From: Prosapia bicincta
Taxonomy: Eukaryota > Arthropoda > Insecta > Hemiptera > Cercopidae
Length of the DNA: 64,000 nucleotides
Assembly: GCA_036971475.1 (NCBI GenBank)
Contig: JBAIZL010000376.1
Span: 1,273,501 to 1,337,500, forward strand
Direction: 5' to 3'
A model generated the notes under the pieces. The model was not told the DNA's origin. It was given only the letters and a program-made list of their open reading frames with translations, and searched no databases. Position numbers and translations under genes: made by a program. This document shows, one piece after another, positions 1 through 9,071 of this stretch (position 1 is its first letter; every line of letters begins with the position of its first letter).

Positions 1-529
1 TACACTATTCTCTGTTTGGAATGAAGAATGGCAAAATGTAAATAGAAACAAGCTGAGGGACATCAAAAATACCGTCCGACCATGGAGGACATCTGTTCGT
101 TCGAATCGTAGGGAGGAAGTGGTGGTTACTCGACTTCGCATCGGCCACTCTTTGTTAACGCATGGATGGTTGATGCGACATGAGGATCCACCACTATGTC
201 CGTTTTGTAGAAATAATATTACAATCAAGCATATCCTGCTTGATTGTGATAAGTTGGAAAATTTGTATATACGTTACGGTCTTCGAGGTAGTTTAAAGGT
301 GGTTTTAAGGGACGATGTCACGGCTATCGACCGTGTCATTGCTTTCTTACGCCACCTGAATCTATTTAATAATATTTAAATTATATATAAGTTTAGTTTC
401 TTTCTTTTTAGTTACATTTAGTATTAAACATTTATTTATTTTGTTAAGTTGGTTAGTTCTATTTTGAAATAATAATTTAAAATAAAATTTTAGTTAGGCG
501 ATGATAACCTCAATAGGTTTTTCGCCTGG

Positions 530-562
<33 letters not shown>
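1..562 (+). mobile_element. Family-1 LINE 3' end (copy A), cut by window edge
   Basis: This is the 3' end of an I-like/Jockey-like LINE read on the plus strand. An open frame from position 2 to 379 encodes the region after RNase H: a basic stretch (RPWRTSVRSNRREEVVVTRL) and a C-terminal CCHC-type motif (CPFCRNNITIKHILLDC). A roughly 120-bp AT-rich 3' UTR follows, then the hairpin AGGCGATGATAACC/GGTTTTTCGCCT (495-527) and a pure A-tail of 33 (530-562). The frame is unbroken and the tail is pure, so this copy looks young. It abuts the minus-strand copy B with no spacer. The 5' part lies outside the window. Confidence 0.9.
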
Positions 563-564
<2 letters not shown>

Positions 565-1975
565 GAGTTACCACCACTTCCTCCCTACGATTCGAACGAA
601 CAGATGTCCTACATGGTCGGACGGTATTTTTGATGTCCCTCAGCTTGTTTCTATTTACATTTTGCCATTCTTCATTCCAAACAGAGAATAGTATAGTTTT
701 AACATTGCATACAAGGGGATTGACACTGCTTGTAAGGGAGTTATTAAGCTCACAGGAACGGCGTCGACACAGTTACGAGCTAGAATAGCTACGCCACCTC
801 TAGCTCGATTTTCTGTAACGAAGTCCGATCTGTAAACTGAATACTGCCTTAGATAGAAATTGTGCGATTCATGGAGATGTGTCTCTTGAATACAGATGTA
901 CATAGGAGACACATCTCTTACGATTATTTTGAGATCCTCAATGTGACTTCTAACACCGTTAATGTTCCACTGAATCACGGTTTGTTTAGGCGTGGACATT
1001 GTATTTTAGTGAAATGGATTCACCTGGCTCTCACTGCCGTCATTGACAATTTGTTGGCCTGGAATGTTGGACGTTCCAGGCAAAGAGTCATCAGAATCCA
1101 TCACCACTATTGTAGTGGTGGAATCTGAGGAATTTTTTGACTCAGAAGGGGAGTTAGAAATGATCTTCTTTTGAGTCGCTTTTAATTTTGCACCCACTTT
1201 CACAGGTGCAGTTTTGTTGTTATTTTTATTATTATTACTCATAGTTGGAGTAGGTTTCACACTTGTCTCTAATAGTGTCTTGCTTCTTCTAACTTTACCA
1301 GAGGTATCTGGCAATGGAGATTTCTTCGCACATTCAACATTATTCTTTTAGTTGGAAACAGAATTTTTCGTCGACTTCTTTCTCAAATCATCAACTTTAG
1401 GTTCATCAGGTGAATCCTGACGAGTCCTCTTTAAACTCAAACAATTTGACTTAGTTTTAGGATCCATAGAATGCTTTTAGCCAACCATCGTGTCTGGCGT
1501 TAGGAGCGAGACTATAGGAACGGGTACACCCTTGGATCACTTTCGATCACTTCCAACCCCCGGAACTCTGGGGCCCATAGTTTCCTCCTTAGCTCGACTG
1601 GATGGGCATCAGTCGAGAACTCGTAATACGGTGCACAGGCTCTGACACCTGTGCACCGCGGACACTCCCTGACCAAGGACCGAAGTGGCTAGCGGACCAG
1701 CAACCGCGCATACGTCTTCGGCAGAGCAAGCTCACAGCAGCGTCCCAGACCAGAGTTTGTCACGCTCTGGACTTTTCAGCACTCCCAACGTGCAACGGTT
1801 CTGACCAGACAAAATTCCCTAAGAGAAGATGTAAGTGTTGAAATGTGTATAGATTGTGTTGGTGTGTGTATATGTGTGTGTATGCTTTGTTAGTGGTGTA
1901 GTGTTAGACTAGGGTACCGCGAAGGACGCCAAATCCCTCGTAGGTGCGGCTAGTCCGCACCCCCTGCTGGGTATT
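563..1975 (-). mobile_element. Family-1 LINE copy B, internally deleted
   Basis: On the minus strand this copy runs 5' UTR (1975-1480), start of ORF1 (ATG at 1467), end of ORF1 (1314-1006), start of ORF2 with endonuclease motifs (999 to about 724: QWNINGV, ICIQETHL, GGVAILAR), and then jumps at about 714-723 to the post-RNase H region (713-563). Most of ORF1, including the zinc knuckles, and all of RT and RNase H are missing. The ORF1 stop TAA (1008-1006) and ORF2 ATG (999) are in the same frame, six bases apart. The ORF1 N-terminus (MDPKTKSNCLSLKRTRQ) differs from the other copies, so this is a divergent subfamily. The 3' end is lost at the border with copy A. Confidence 0.85.
1480..1975 (-). 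promoter_or_regulatory. LINE 5' UTR (internal promoter region) of copy B
   Basis: This GC-richer leader is shared with positions 23231-22760 and 45220-44690. It holds three inverted repeats: GGTGCGG/CCGCACC (1943-1961), a neighbouring CGAAGGA/TCCCTCG pair with one mismatch (about 1919-1940), and a perfect 10-bp pair GGTGCACAGG/CCTGTGCACC (1630-1657). LINEs of this kind use internal promoters, so this leader is the likely promoter; that role is inferred, not seen. No long frame here is conserved among copies. Confidence 0.6.
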
Positions 1976-2185
1976 GATAATAGTGACGATGAATATTAAT
2001 GCAAGGGATGATTGATGGGCATCAGTCCAGAACTCGTAATACTGTGCACCGCGGACACTCCCTGACCAAGGACCGAAGCTGCTGGTAGACCAGAAACCGC
2101 GCTTACGTCTTCGGCAGACCAGAGTTTGTCAAGCTATGGAATTTTTAGCACTCCCAACGCGCAACGGTTCTGACTAGTCAAATTC
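1972..2185 (-). repeat. 42-nt shared upstream segment plus second partial LINE 5' UTR
   Basis: Positions 1972-2013 are identical to 23234-23275, just upstream of the 5' end of another LINE copy. From about 2012 to 2185 a second partial 5' UTR follows in the same orientation as copy B, but one arm of the GTGCACAGG hairpin is deleted. Two LINE leaders therefore lie in tandem, either from stacked insertions or from template switching. Confidence 0.6.
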
Positions 2186-2535
2186 GAAGTCGAAGTTACT
2201 AACTAAAAGTAAAGAGACTAAAATTATAGTAATTATATTATGTAAGAGAGCGATGACACGGTCAATAGCCGTGACATCGTCCCTTAAAACTACATTTAAA
2301 CTACCTCGAAGATCGTAACGTATATACAAATCGCTCAATTCATCACAATCAAGCAGGATATGCTTGATTGTAATATTATTTCTACAAAACGGACATAGTG
2401 GTGGATCCTCATGTCGCATCAACCATCCATGCGTTAACAAAGAGTGGCCGATGCGAAGTCGAGTAACCACCACTTTCTCACTACGATTCGAACAAGCAGA
2501 TGTCCTCCATGGTCGAACGGTATTTTACATTTTGC
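2186..2535 (-). mobile_element. Family-1 LINE 3' fragment (copy C)
   Basis: A minus-strand fragment encodes the LINE C-terminus (2473-2174; motif CPFCRNNITIKHILLDC present). It is truncated at both ends: the 3' UTR stops short of the terminal hairpin at about 2190, and the 5' side stops at about 2535 in the segment that corresponds to RPWRTSV. Read on the minus strand, its 3' end joins directly to the second 5' UTR, giving a head-to-tail arrangement. Confidence 0.85.
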
Positions 2536-2539
2536 CGGA

Positions 2540-2653
2540 AAAGAATACAGAAGATTTTTTATGAATCGTGAACTCTCAGCAACAATATTAGGTATAGATG
2601 TTCGCCTGAAAGAGATTATAGAAGCTGTGTCAAGTTCTCACAAAATACTGTAA
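2540..2653 (+). other. Short open segment of unknown origin
   Basis: Next to LINE copy C, the plus strand is open for about 38 codons ending at TAA (2651-2653), with a protein-like composition (RFFMNRELSATILGIDVRLK). I do not recognise a family. It could be a relic exon of a host gene or of an element interrupted by the LINE, or it could be chance. Confidence 0.2.
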
Positions 2654-4655
2654 CGATTCCCTCTTTTACCTTGGGAATTTTTCTTTAATTAAATATGTTA
2701 TTTTGTTTATTACAAAATAATTAAATTTACTTACCAGGGCTTCTAGTCCTAACGTCACAGCTCAGGCAGAAAACTGTCTGTCTGTCACGGCCTCCCAATC
2801 TTGGAGATAGAACTAGGTTACGTTCTAAATAACCATTGAATATTTAAAAGACAATTATAAACAATTTTTTGATTAAGCACAAATTACAAATTGAACAAAT
2901 GACAAGCAATGTATCCAGTGGTTTATATCAAACTACTGCTAACTATTCTTTACATATAGCAATTACATATTAAGTGTTCAAATTTATGTATCGAGAAAGT
3001 AGTAAGTTAAGGGTTCATATTTATTTCAGAAATGAATGTCCAAAGACGATTTCTACAGTTTATGTGTTAATTATTTATCTATAAAATTTTAAGTTAGTTA
3101 TGTTATTCGAATATTATCATAATTCTATGATGGGAGAATATTTAAGTCAATTGAGAACATTCGCGAAAATAAATGAATATTTTTACAGACCTAATTTAAA
3201 GAACATTATTTTGGAAAAAGTAAAAAACTGTGAAATTGGCATTACTTAGGAGATAGTTGTAGGTTTGTAAATCTAAAACATATGTATACTTGTATCTAAA
3301 CTACACATTACGCCACAGTTGTTTTATACAGTTATAATTATACATGTCTATACATAATAATTTATGAATAACTACGTTTATTTTAAACTTTCATGAAGTT
3401 TACATCCTCTAGACTATGTATATAATAAGCATGACGTAACTGTGATGCACCTACAGATTGGAACAAACACGCCGCAATTTAGGCAACACTTAATTGATAG
3501 AGACCTGGATATCCTTACTGAATGAAACAAAAGCATGTAAAACCCGGGATATGTTGTTACATAAATATCCTTCAATTACCTTCGTTTCCGATGAGAGGAT
3601 AGTACCCACCATTTCTTCTGCACTTCTCTTAGAATTTGTACATAAAAGATTAGCTGCTCTTAAAACGTAAATACTGTTAAACGTACTAATTTTACAGAGT
3701 AAAACGTACCATTAAAATACTTTAAATGATAATACTTTTTTTTACTTATGCACAGAATCCTCTTTGAATATTTAAATAGTAAAGTTTCTGTTGTTCTAGT
3801 CAATACGACTAGAAAAACATTTGTTTAACAAATGTTCTTATACATTGGTTATACCGGAAGAGGTTCATAAATACTAACAACGTACTTTTCATATCATTTA
3901 ATTTTGCGAGGTTCATCGATGCATTTCTATAAATAAGAAAACAATATATTTCATTTTAAACAATTTATTACATTTAATTATAATTTTATAGAATGTCTAA
4001 TTTTAGTGTTCCTATTTTAACTCTGTGTTACATTAGTTACGACTGAAATTCATTGTGCGGCGCTCACATTATGCCGATACATTACAACCATACACTACAC
4101 TATAACAGTGGATATTAGCAAATCAAATGTCTGCTTTTGTGCTGCTAAATAACCCAGTCAATATAACCGCAGCGCACTGCCCATCAGAGAGGGGAGTTTT
4201 TTAAGCCATTCGATCCCACACAGTCTACAGAGTTGTGTGGGTGGTCGAGGGTAGATTTAACAAACAACACGTTCTGTTCTGGCGTCGATTGTTTTTAATC
4301 TTCAAGGCTGGTGTTTTTCTGTAACGATCTCGCTTTCACTTTCTTCTGACGAACATATTTATGTTATCATCAATCTCTCTCTCCCCTCTAATAATGTGTT
4401 TACATTTTACTTAAATCATAAAAAAACAAGTCCGTAGTGAATTACATTGTGTTAATTTTGAATAAATCTGTCAATACAATTTAATTAAAGTTAATGAAGT
4501 TAATCTTATTATCCTCAAAAATATAAAGACAATCTCTCAGATTGAAAATATAAAACATTCAGATTAAAAAAGTATACAAATATTTAACTCCCTCCTACGT
4601 CTCTCTCCCCTTTATCAATGAGAAACAAAACATTAAATAAACTGTATTACTTCAC
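2654..4655. other. AT-rich non-coding stretch
   Basis: No open frame longer than about 60 codons and no recognisable repeat family. A GC-richer patch lies at about 2735-2830. A small hairpin, CCCACACA/TGTGTGGG, lies at about 4226-4252. Nothing else is supportable. Confidence 0.5.
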
Positions 4656-4659
4656 TTAA

Positions 4660-5833
4660 CCCTACAGTGAACGGGCTGGGTCTGTGAGACCCAAGCGTTT
4701 GTATATTAGGTTATTTATAAAGTCAGTTGTATTGTAGATAGCTGGTTTCCTATGTACCTTCCCAAAATAGTCCACAGATAGTGATAGTGTCATTGTTTTT
4801 GAGAACTTGACCCTTAGTTATCATTTGTCACGCGATAAAGTATAGTGTGGGTCAGTTGGACCCGGCCCGTTCACTTGAGTGACTTTTTTTCAATACTCAC
4901 CAATTATTGTTTTATGTTACTTTTTTGTTATTTACTTAACGTCTGTTAGTGTATTAACGTGTTTCAAGAAGTGTATAGTGTAGTGCTTTTTTTATCATTA
5001 TGAGTAGCAGAAGAGTGGAAACACCGAGTGAAATTTAGCGTATTTTATTAGAGGAATTATCTGAAAGTGAAGTAAGTGACTCAGACGCAGGCCCTGACTT
5101 TCAATTGTAAGTGATCATGACACAAATAGTGATATTGAACTAGTAGACAATGATGAACTTGAGAATAATTCAGTTGGTTATGTGAGAGAACTCAGTGAGG
5201 AATGTGATGACCTACACATACCTGAAGGTTCTGGTGACTCAAGTTCAACACCAGCAGGTATACCTAGAACCCAAAATTATTTCTTTGGTAAAGATAAAAA
5301 GACAAAATGGCAAAAAAAACTTACCGTAAGCGTGGTAGATGTTCCTTGTGTAAAGGCAACAAAACAAAGTACTTTTGTAAAGAGTGTAAAGTTTGGTTAT
5401 GTCTAGGTCACGCTGAAATGTTGTGTAGCCAATGCTGGAAAAAGTAAAACTTTGGAACTCTATAGAAACTTGTTTTTTTCAATTTTAAGTAATTGTTATT
5501 GTTTTAATGTTAGAACTACTCTTAAATAGTGCGTGTAAAACAACCACAGTATTTTTGTTCAACTTTTAGCTTCTTAGTGTAACTTTGATAAAATTATTGC
5601 AATTCTTTTGAGTAAAATGTTTAAATAAGTAAATAAATAGTTATGAATTTTTTTTAGCAATATAATTTTGTGAATTTAGTGTTGAAATACTGAAAACATT
5701 CCTAGAATTAGTATAAAAATATGTTTGACTCAATTACAATTGTTAGAAAGTTTTTACTGATTTTTTACGTTTTGGGTCTGTGAGACCCAGCCCGTCTACT
5801 TATGTAACTTTTATTTGCCCGTTCACTCTAGGG
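4660..5833 (+). mobile_element. Internally deleted piggyBac element
   Basis: TTAA target duplications flank the element (4656-4659 and 5834-5837). The terminal inverted repeats are CCCTACAGTGAACGGGC on the left and, reverse-complemented, CCCTAGAGTGAACGGGC on the right (16 of 17 match). The subterminal palindrome GGGTCTGTGAGACCC lies about 20 bases inside the left end (from 4679) and about 45 bases inside the right end (5776-5790). TTAA insertion and CCCT ends define the piggyBac superfamily. The element is 1,174 bp, while autonomous piggyBacs are about 2.4 kb or more; only the two ends of a transposase gene remain, so it would need a transposase in trans. Confidence 0.92.
5000..5447 (+). pseudogene. 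piggyBac transposase remnant (N-terminus joined to cysteine-rich C-terminus)
   Basis: From the ATG at 5000 an acidic N-terminus (MSSRRVETPSEI, then a stop, then ELSESEVSDSDAGPDFQ) resembles the start of piggyBac transposases. After a second stop it continues in the frame open from 5182 and reaches the conserved motif YFFGKDKKTKW. About 5310-5447, in another frame, encodes the C-terminal cysteine-rich zinc-binding domain: CSLCKGN, YFCKECKVWLCLGH, CSQCWKK, then stop. The whole central DDD catalytic domain is deleted. The remnant cannot be an active enzyme. Confidence 0.8.
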
Positions 5834-6631
5834 TTAAAAACATTTTTTAACGTGTATTTATTATTATTATTATTATTTTTTATTTATTTATTTTTTTTTG
5901 AAGAATTGTTCCTATATTTTAATACTAAAGAAAAATCGAATGCCTCTGACACTGGTAAATTCATACTTGTGTTCCTTCATATGGAAAACCAAGAATGTTT
6001 AAGCATATCAAATCCGTAGAACTGTTCCGCATTGCAACATGTATAAACATTCATTATTGCAGCTCTTTTATCCGTATTTTGTAGATGTAGATAACATATT
6101 TTAATAACTTAATAGTTTATGGCATTGTTAAGGATAAATAAAACAAACGCCTTTAGGTCCTATTACGGAAGTGCTATTGGTAAAAGGTGTAGTAGAATTA
6201 CGGCACGAGATGTACGTACCCCCTACATTGTCGTAAAGAGGGGCTTTCCCTTTACAAGTTTATGATGATCTGTTCAAGGTTTAAATCAAATTAAACTTCA
6301 CTCTGTCTCCTATAATTTAGTTTTTAATACTTTACCTAAATTATTACAAATTTTAAAAATAAAAAAATATTTTTATTTTGAATATCATAAATAACTATCT
6401 GAAAATCCTAGCATTGTCTCACTCCTCATGTGCTCCGAAACACGACCGCGGGGAATGGTAGAATGCCAGAATTATCTGGTAGTTAATTATCAAAAGTATA
6501 CCTATTAATCTACTGTGTATTATAACTTGGCAATATAAACCTAACTATTTATTTGGAATAATTTACCGTATTAAACAATAATAACAAAAAATCTTTATCT
6601 AAAAATACCTTTATTTTAACGTGATGTACAT

Positions 6632-6690
6632 TTCGGTTATCAAGTAACCATCCACAGAGGCATGACACACCATAGTACTTGATAACCGAA
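6632..6690. repeat. Perfect 15-bp inverted repeat with 29-base spacer
   Basis: TTCGGTTATCAAGTA at 6632-6646 is exactly complementary to TACTTGATAACCGAA at 6676-6690. It could be the core of a small foldback element or a structured RNA. No target duplication or longer termini are apparent. Confidence 0.6.
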
Positions 6691-7146
6691 GTGTGTATCA
6701 AGATATAATAAACATATTTTTGGCTAGAAGTTTTTGTATATTATTTATAAACTTATTTATATCATTATATGTTATTTGTCCATTATATATGTTACACTCC
6801 TCCAGTTCTCCTGAGCGAAACCTCGTGAGTTGACCCTTTCGTAATGATTGATCGCTATATTACTCAAATAATGGCGGCCAATGTAGGTCACATTAGGTAA
6901 GAAGGAAATACAGCACAAGCATGTAGGTTTACTTACGCCAATCGGAAAACGTTTTGATAAAGTGTAATAAACAACATTATTATACGATTTTACTTTGTTT
7001 ACAATAAACATACTATAAAAAACAAATCATGCTGTAATAATATTTATTAATAATATATTGAAGTAATATTCCTTTATAATTTATTTCATAACATAACAGG
7101 AGCAGTGGCATGTTATAGCTGACGTCAGCGAGAAAAGCGTGACCTT

Positions 7147-7166
7147 TATATATATATATATATATA
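7147..7166. repeat. (TA)10 microsatellite
   Basis: Uninterrupted TA dinucleotides. Confidence 0.9.
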
Positions 7167-7269
7167 AGCAAAATAACATTACTCAATTACAACTACATTC
7201 TACTTTTAAACAACTAAAACTAAATAATTGTAAACTAGTCCTATTTATACCAACTACAAATAAACAAAA

Positions 7270-7330
7270 AAAAGTTTTAAATTTTATTAAATAAATTAAG
7301 GTGGCGTAAGAAGCCGATGATACGGTAAAT
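7270..7330 (-). mobile_element. Decayed LINE 3' fragment
   Basis: The stretch AAGGTGGCGTAAGAAGCCGA, followed by a variant of GATGACACGG, matches the minus-strand C-terminal codons and stop region of the family-1 LINE, with an AT-rich 3' UTR-like segment beside it. The Ty3/Gypsy element starts about 70 bases further on. Confidence 0.45.
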
Positions 7331-7395
7331 TCGTGAACATTTTCCCCAATTCGTTGGTATTCCCATTGCCATCATTAACAATTGCATCACGTAAA

Positions 7396-7399
7396 TGAA
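7396..7399 (+). repeat. Target site duplication of the LTR element (left)
   Basis: TGAA directly precedes the 5' LTR. The same four bases follow the 3' LTR at 13919-13922. Four-base duplications are typical for Ty3/Gypsy integrases. Confidence 0.85.
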
Positions 7400-7691
7400 A
7401 GTTATATAAACATTTTATGTGAACATTTCATAATTAAATGCGTGCTAGGAAGATTCCTGCTTACGCAGCTTTAGTATTATATAGGTGTGAGAACAGAGCC
7501 CCGGCAGTGTGTAAGTCGCCTCTGTATCGCACAGACGTTTTCCACTCCGATTGAGTGCATATCAATTGTATTGTTTTTATTAAGTAAAATTTATGTAACA
7601 GTTTTCTAAATTAATTGTTTATTAAATTCAAAGGTTTGTAAAAATAAAAATCATTTTTAAAAACCTTTCTTGCTTAATATAAAACGTAACT
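7400..7691 (+). repeat. 5' LTR of Ty3/Gypsy element
   Basis: A 292-bp LTR with ends AGTT...AACT, identical by eye to 13627-13918. A TATA-like motif TATTATATAGG (7475-7485) probably directs transcription, and AATAAA (7643-7648) is a candidate polyadenylation signal for the 3' copy. AGTT/AACT ends are usual for insect gypsy/17.6/297-group elements. The identity of the two LTRs points to a recent insertion. Confidence 0.93.
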
Positions 7692-7706
7692 GGCGCAGTC
7701 GGTAGG
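7691..7706 (+). promoter_or_regulatory. Primer-binding site
   Basis: TGGCGCAGTCGGTAGG starts at the last T of the LTR and is complementary to a tRNA 3' end (CCA included). Elements of the 17.6/297 group are known to use a serine tRNA with this kind of site; the tRNA identity here is inferred. Confidence 0.8.
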
Positions 7707-7994
7707 ACACCTCAAGGAAGTTAGTGAATATAACGTCCATCGGTTTTAACCGTTAATTGAGGAAACCTTAAGTAGAGTGAATATCTACAACCACTTAATA
7801 GAGCGCATATCTATTAAGAACACGCGCGAATATCGTGTAAGTGAAAAGTGAAAGTTGTTCAAATGAGCAAAGTATTTTGGATCAACTTGTAAGTAGATCT
7901 TAAGATATAGAATTAAGAAAAAGTAGAGTAAATACTTTTTAATTTTATATAATTGATTTTTAATTTTTATTATTTTGAAAAATAATATTAAATA

Positions 7995-9071
7995 ATGGCA
8001 ACGCCAACATTAAAAAAGGAGTATCTTGACATGATACCCGAGTATAGTGGAGAGCCCACTATGCTCCACAGATTTATCTCGATATGTGATAAGATAGTGA
8101 ATAAGTTTTATGTAAGCGAAAATCCAGAGGATTTTCAAAATGAGTATCTGTTCTCCTCTATTCTTTCTAAATTAAAAGGCCAAGCACTGGAAATGGTTGT
8201 AAACTCTAACTCTTACAATTGGCACGAAACTAGAAAAGTATTATTAATTAGTTATTCAGACAAAAGGGATTGTTTCACATTAAACTTAGAGATGTCAGAA
8301 TTAAAACAAGAAAGTAACGAATCACCATTTCAATTCTATGAGAAAATTCAAAAGTTACTAAATTTACAAATTTCATTTTTTATGAATAAAGAGCCTCAAA
8401 GGCAGATGGCTAAAGACATTTTAATAGAATACGTTCAGAAACTAGCTTTAAGAGTTCTCCTTAGGGGTTTGCATGAACCCATCGGGTCACTAATGCGTAC
8501 CAAGAACCCTAACACTCTTAGTGAAGCACTTAATATGCTCACAAACGACTTCCAATTTAAAAATAATAAAATGTTTACTCAGCCAAGCAAACAACCAGTC
8601 TTTCAGAAAAGCCAAACTCATAACGTAAGAAGACCAATACATACTGAATTTAAATACCACCAAATACCTAAACAACTTTATCAACACCCAAATCCTTCCT
8701 ATAGACCACCAACTTTTGCTAATCAGGGTCAGCCTCAAAGGGGACAACCAAACAACAACACTACTAAACCTCAGTATCCTCAGCGAAATACGGGTTATCA
8801 ACCTACCCCTATGAGTATTTCCACCAGACAGACAGATAGGCCTTCTAGACAAACGAATTTGTATCAAATGACCGGACAAGGAGCCGAAAAAGACGATTAC
8901 ACTATGTACCAGACTAATGGACAAGAATCATTCGCTTTTGAAGAAGATCTCGGGAAAGAAGAGTACTTCGAAGAATCCCAAAATTTAACCGACAACTACG
9001 AAGAAGAGACCGCTAAAATCGATCAGGACGATTTTTTAGGACATACAAGCCTCGGAATCGATTTTCAATAA
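7995..9071 (+). CDS. gag: Gag capsid polyprotein of Ty3/Gypsy element
   Basis: 358 residues from the ATG at 7995. It forms the virus-like particle that packages element RNA in the cytoplasm. Residues 1 to about 190 are a helical capsid-like region (for example FQNEYLFSSILSKLKGQALE and QFYEKIQKLLNL). About 195-300 is rich in Q, N, P and T, and the end is acidic. There is no CCHC zinc knuckle, as in gag of the 17.6/297/gypsy group. The stop TAA (9069-9071) shares its last A with the pol ATG (TAATG). T TTT TTA lies in frame 11 codons before the stop (9032-9038), a canonical -1 slippery heptamer, and the -1 frame stays open into pol. Confidence 0.9.
   Translation: MATPTLKKEYLDMIPEYSGEPTMLHRFISICDKIVNKFYVSENPEDFQNEYLFSSILSKLKGQALEMVVNSNSYNWHETRKVLLISYSDKRDCFTLNLEMSELKQESNESPFQFYEKIQKLLNLQISFFMNKEPQRQMAKDILIEYVQKLALRVLLRGLHEPIGSLMRTKNPNTLSEALNMLTNDFQFKNNKMFTQPSKQPVFQKSQTHNVRRPIHTEFKYHQIPKQLYQHPNPSYRPPTFANQGQPQRGQPNNNTTKPQYPQRNTGYQPTPMSISTRQTDRPSRQTNLYQMTGQGAEKDDYTMYQTNGQESFAFEEDLGKEEYFEESQNLTDNYEEETAKIDQDDFLGHTSLGIDFQ
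9032..9038 (+). promoter_or_regulatory. Candidate -1 ribosomal frameshift site (T TTT TTA)
   Basis: The gag codons are GAT TTT TTA. Slippage back by one gives TTT TTT AGG and continues open through the pol ATG at 9071. This heptamer is among the most efficient known -1 slippery sequences in retroelements. I did not identify a clear downstream pseudoknot by eye. Confidence 0.6.

Larger units (their letters stand above)
5838..7395. other. AT-rich non-coding stretch with one inverted repeat
   Basis: No gene seen. It contains a perfect 15-bp inverted repeat (6632-6646 and 6676-6690), a TA run (7147-7166), and a short decayed LINE end at about 7270-7330. Confidence 0.5.

Noticed and set aside
8490..8924. 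144-codon antisense frame under gag
   Set aside because: Lies entirely opposite an intact gag frame and has a composition expected of its complement.
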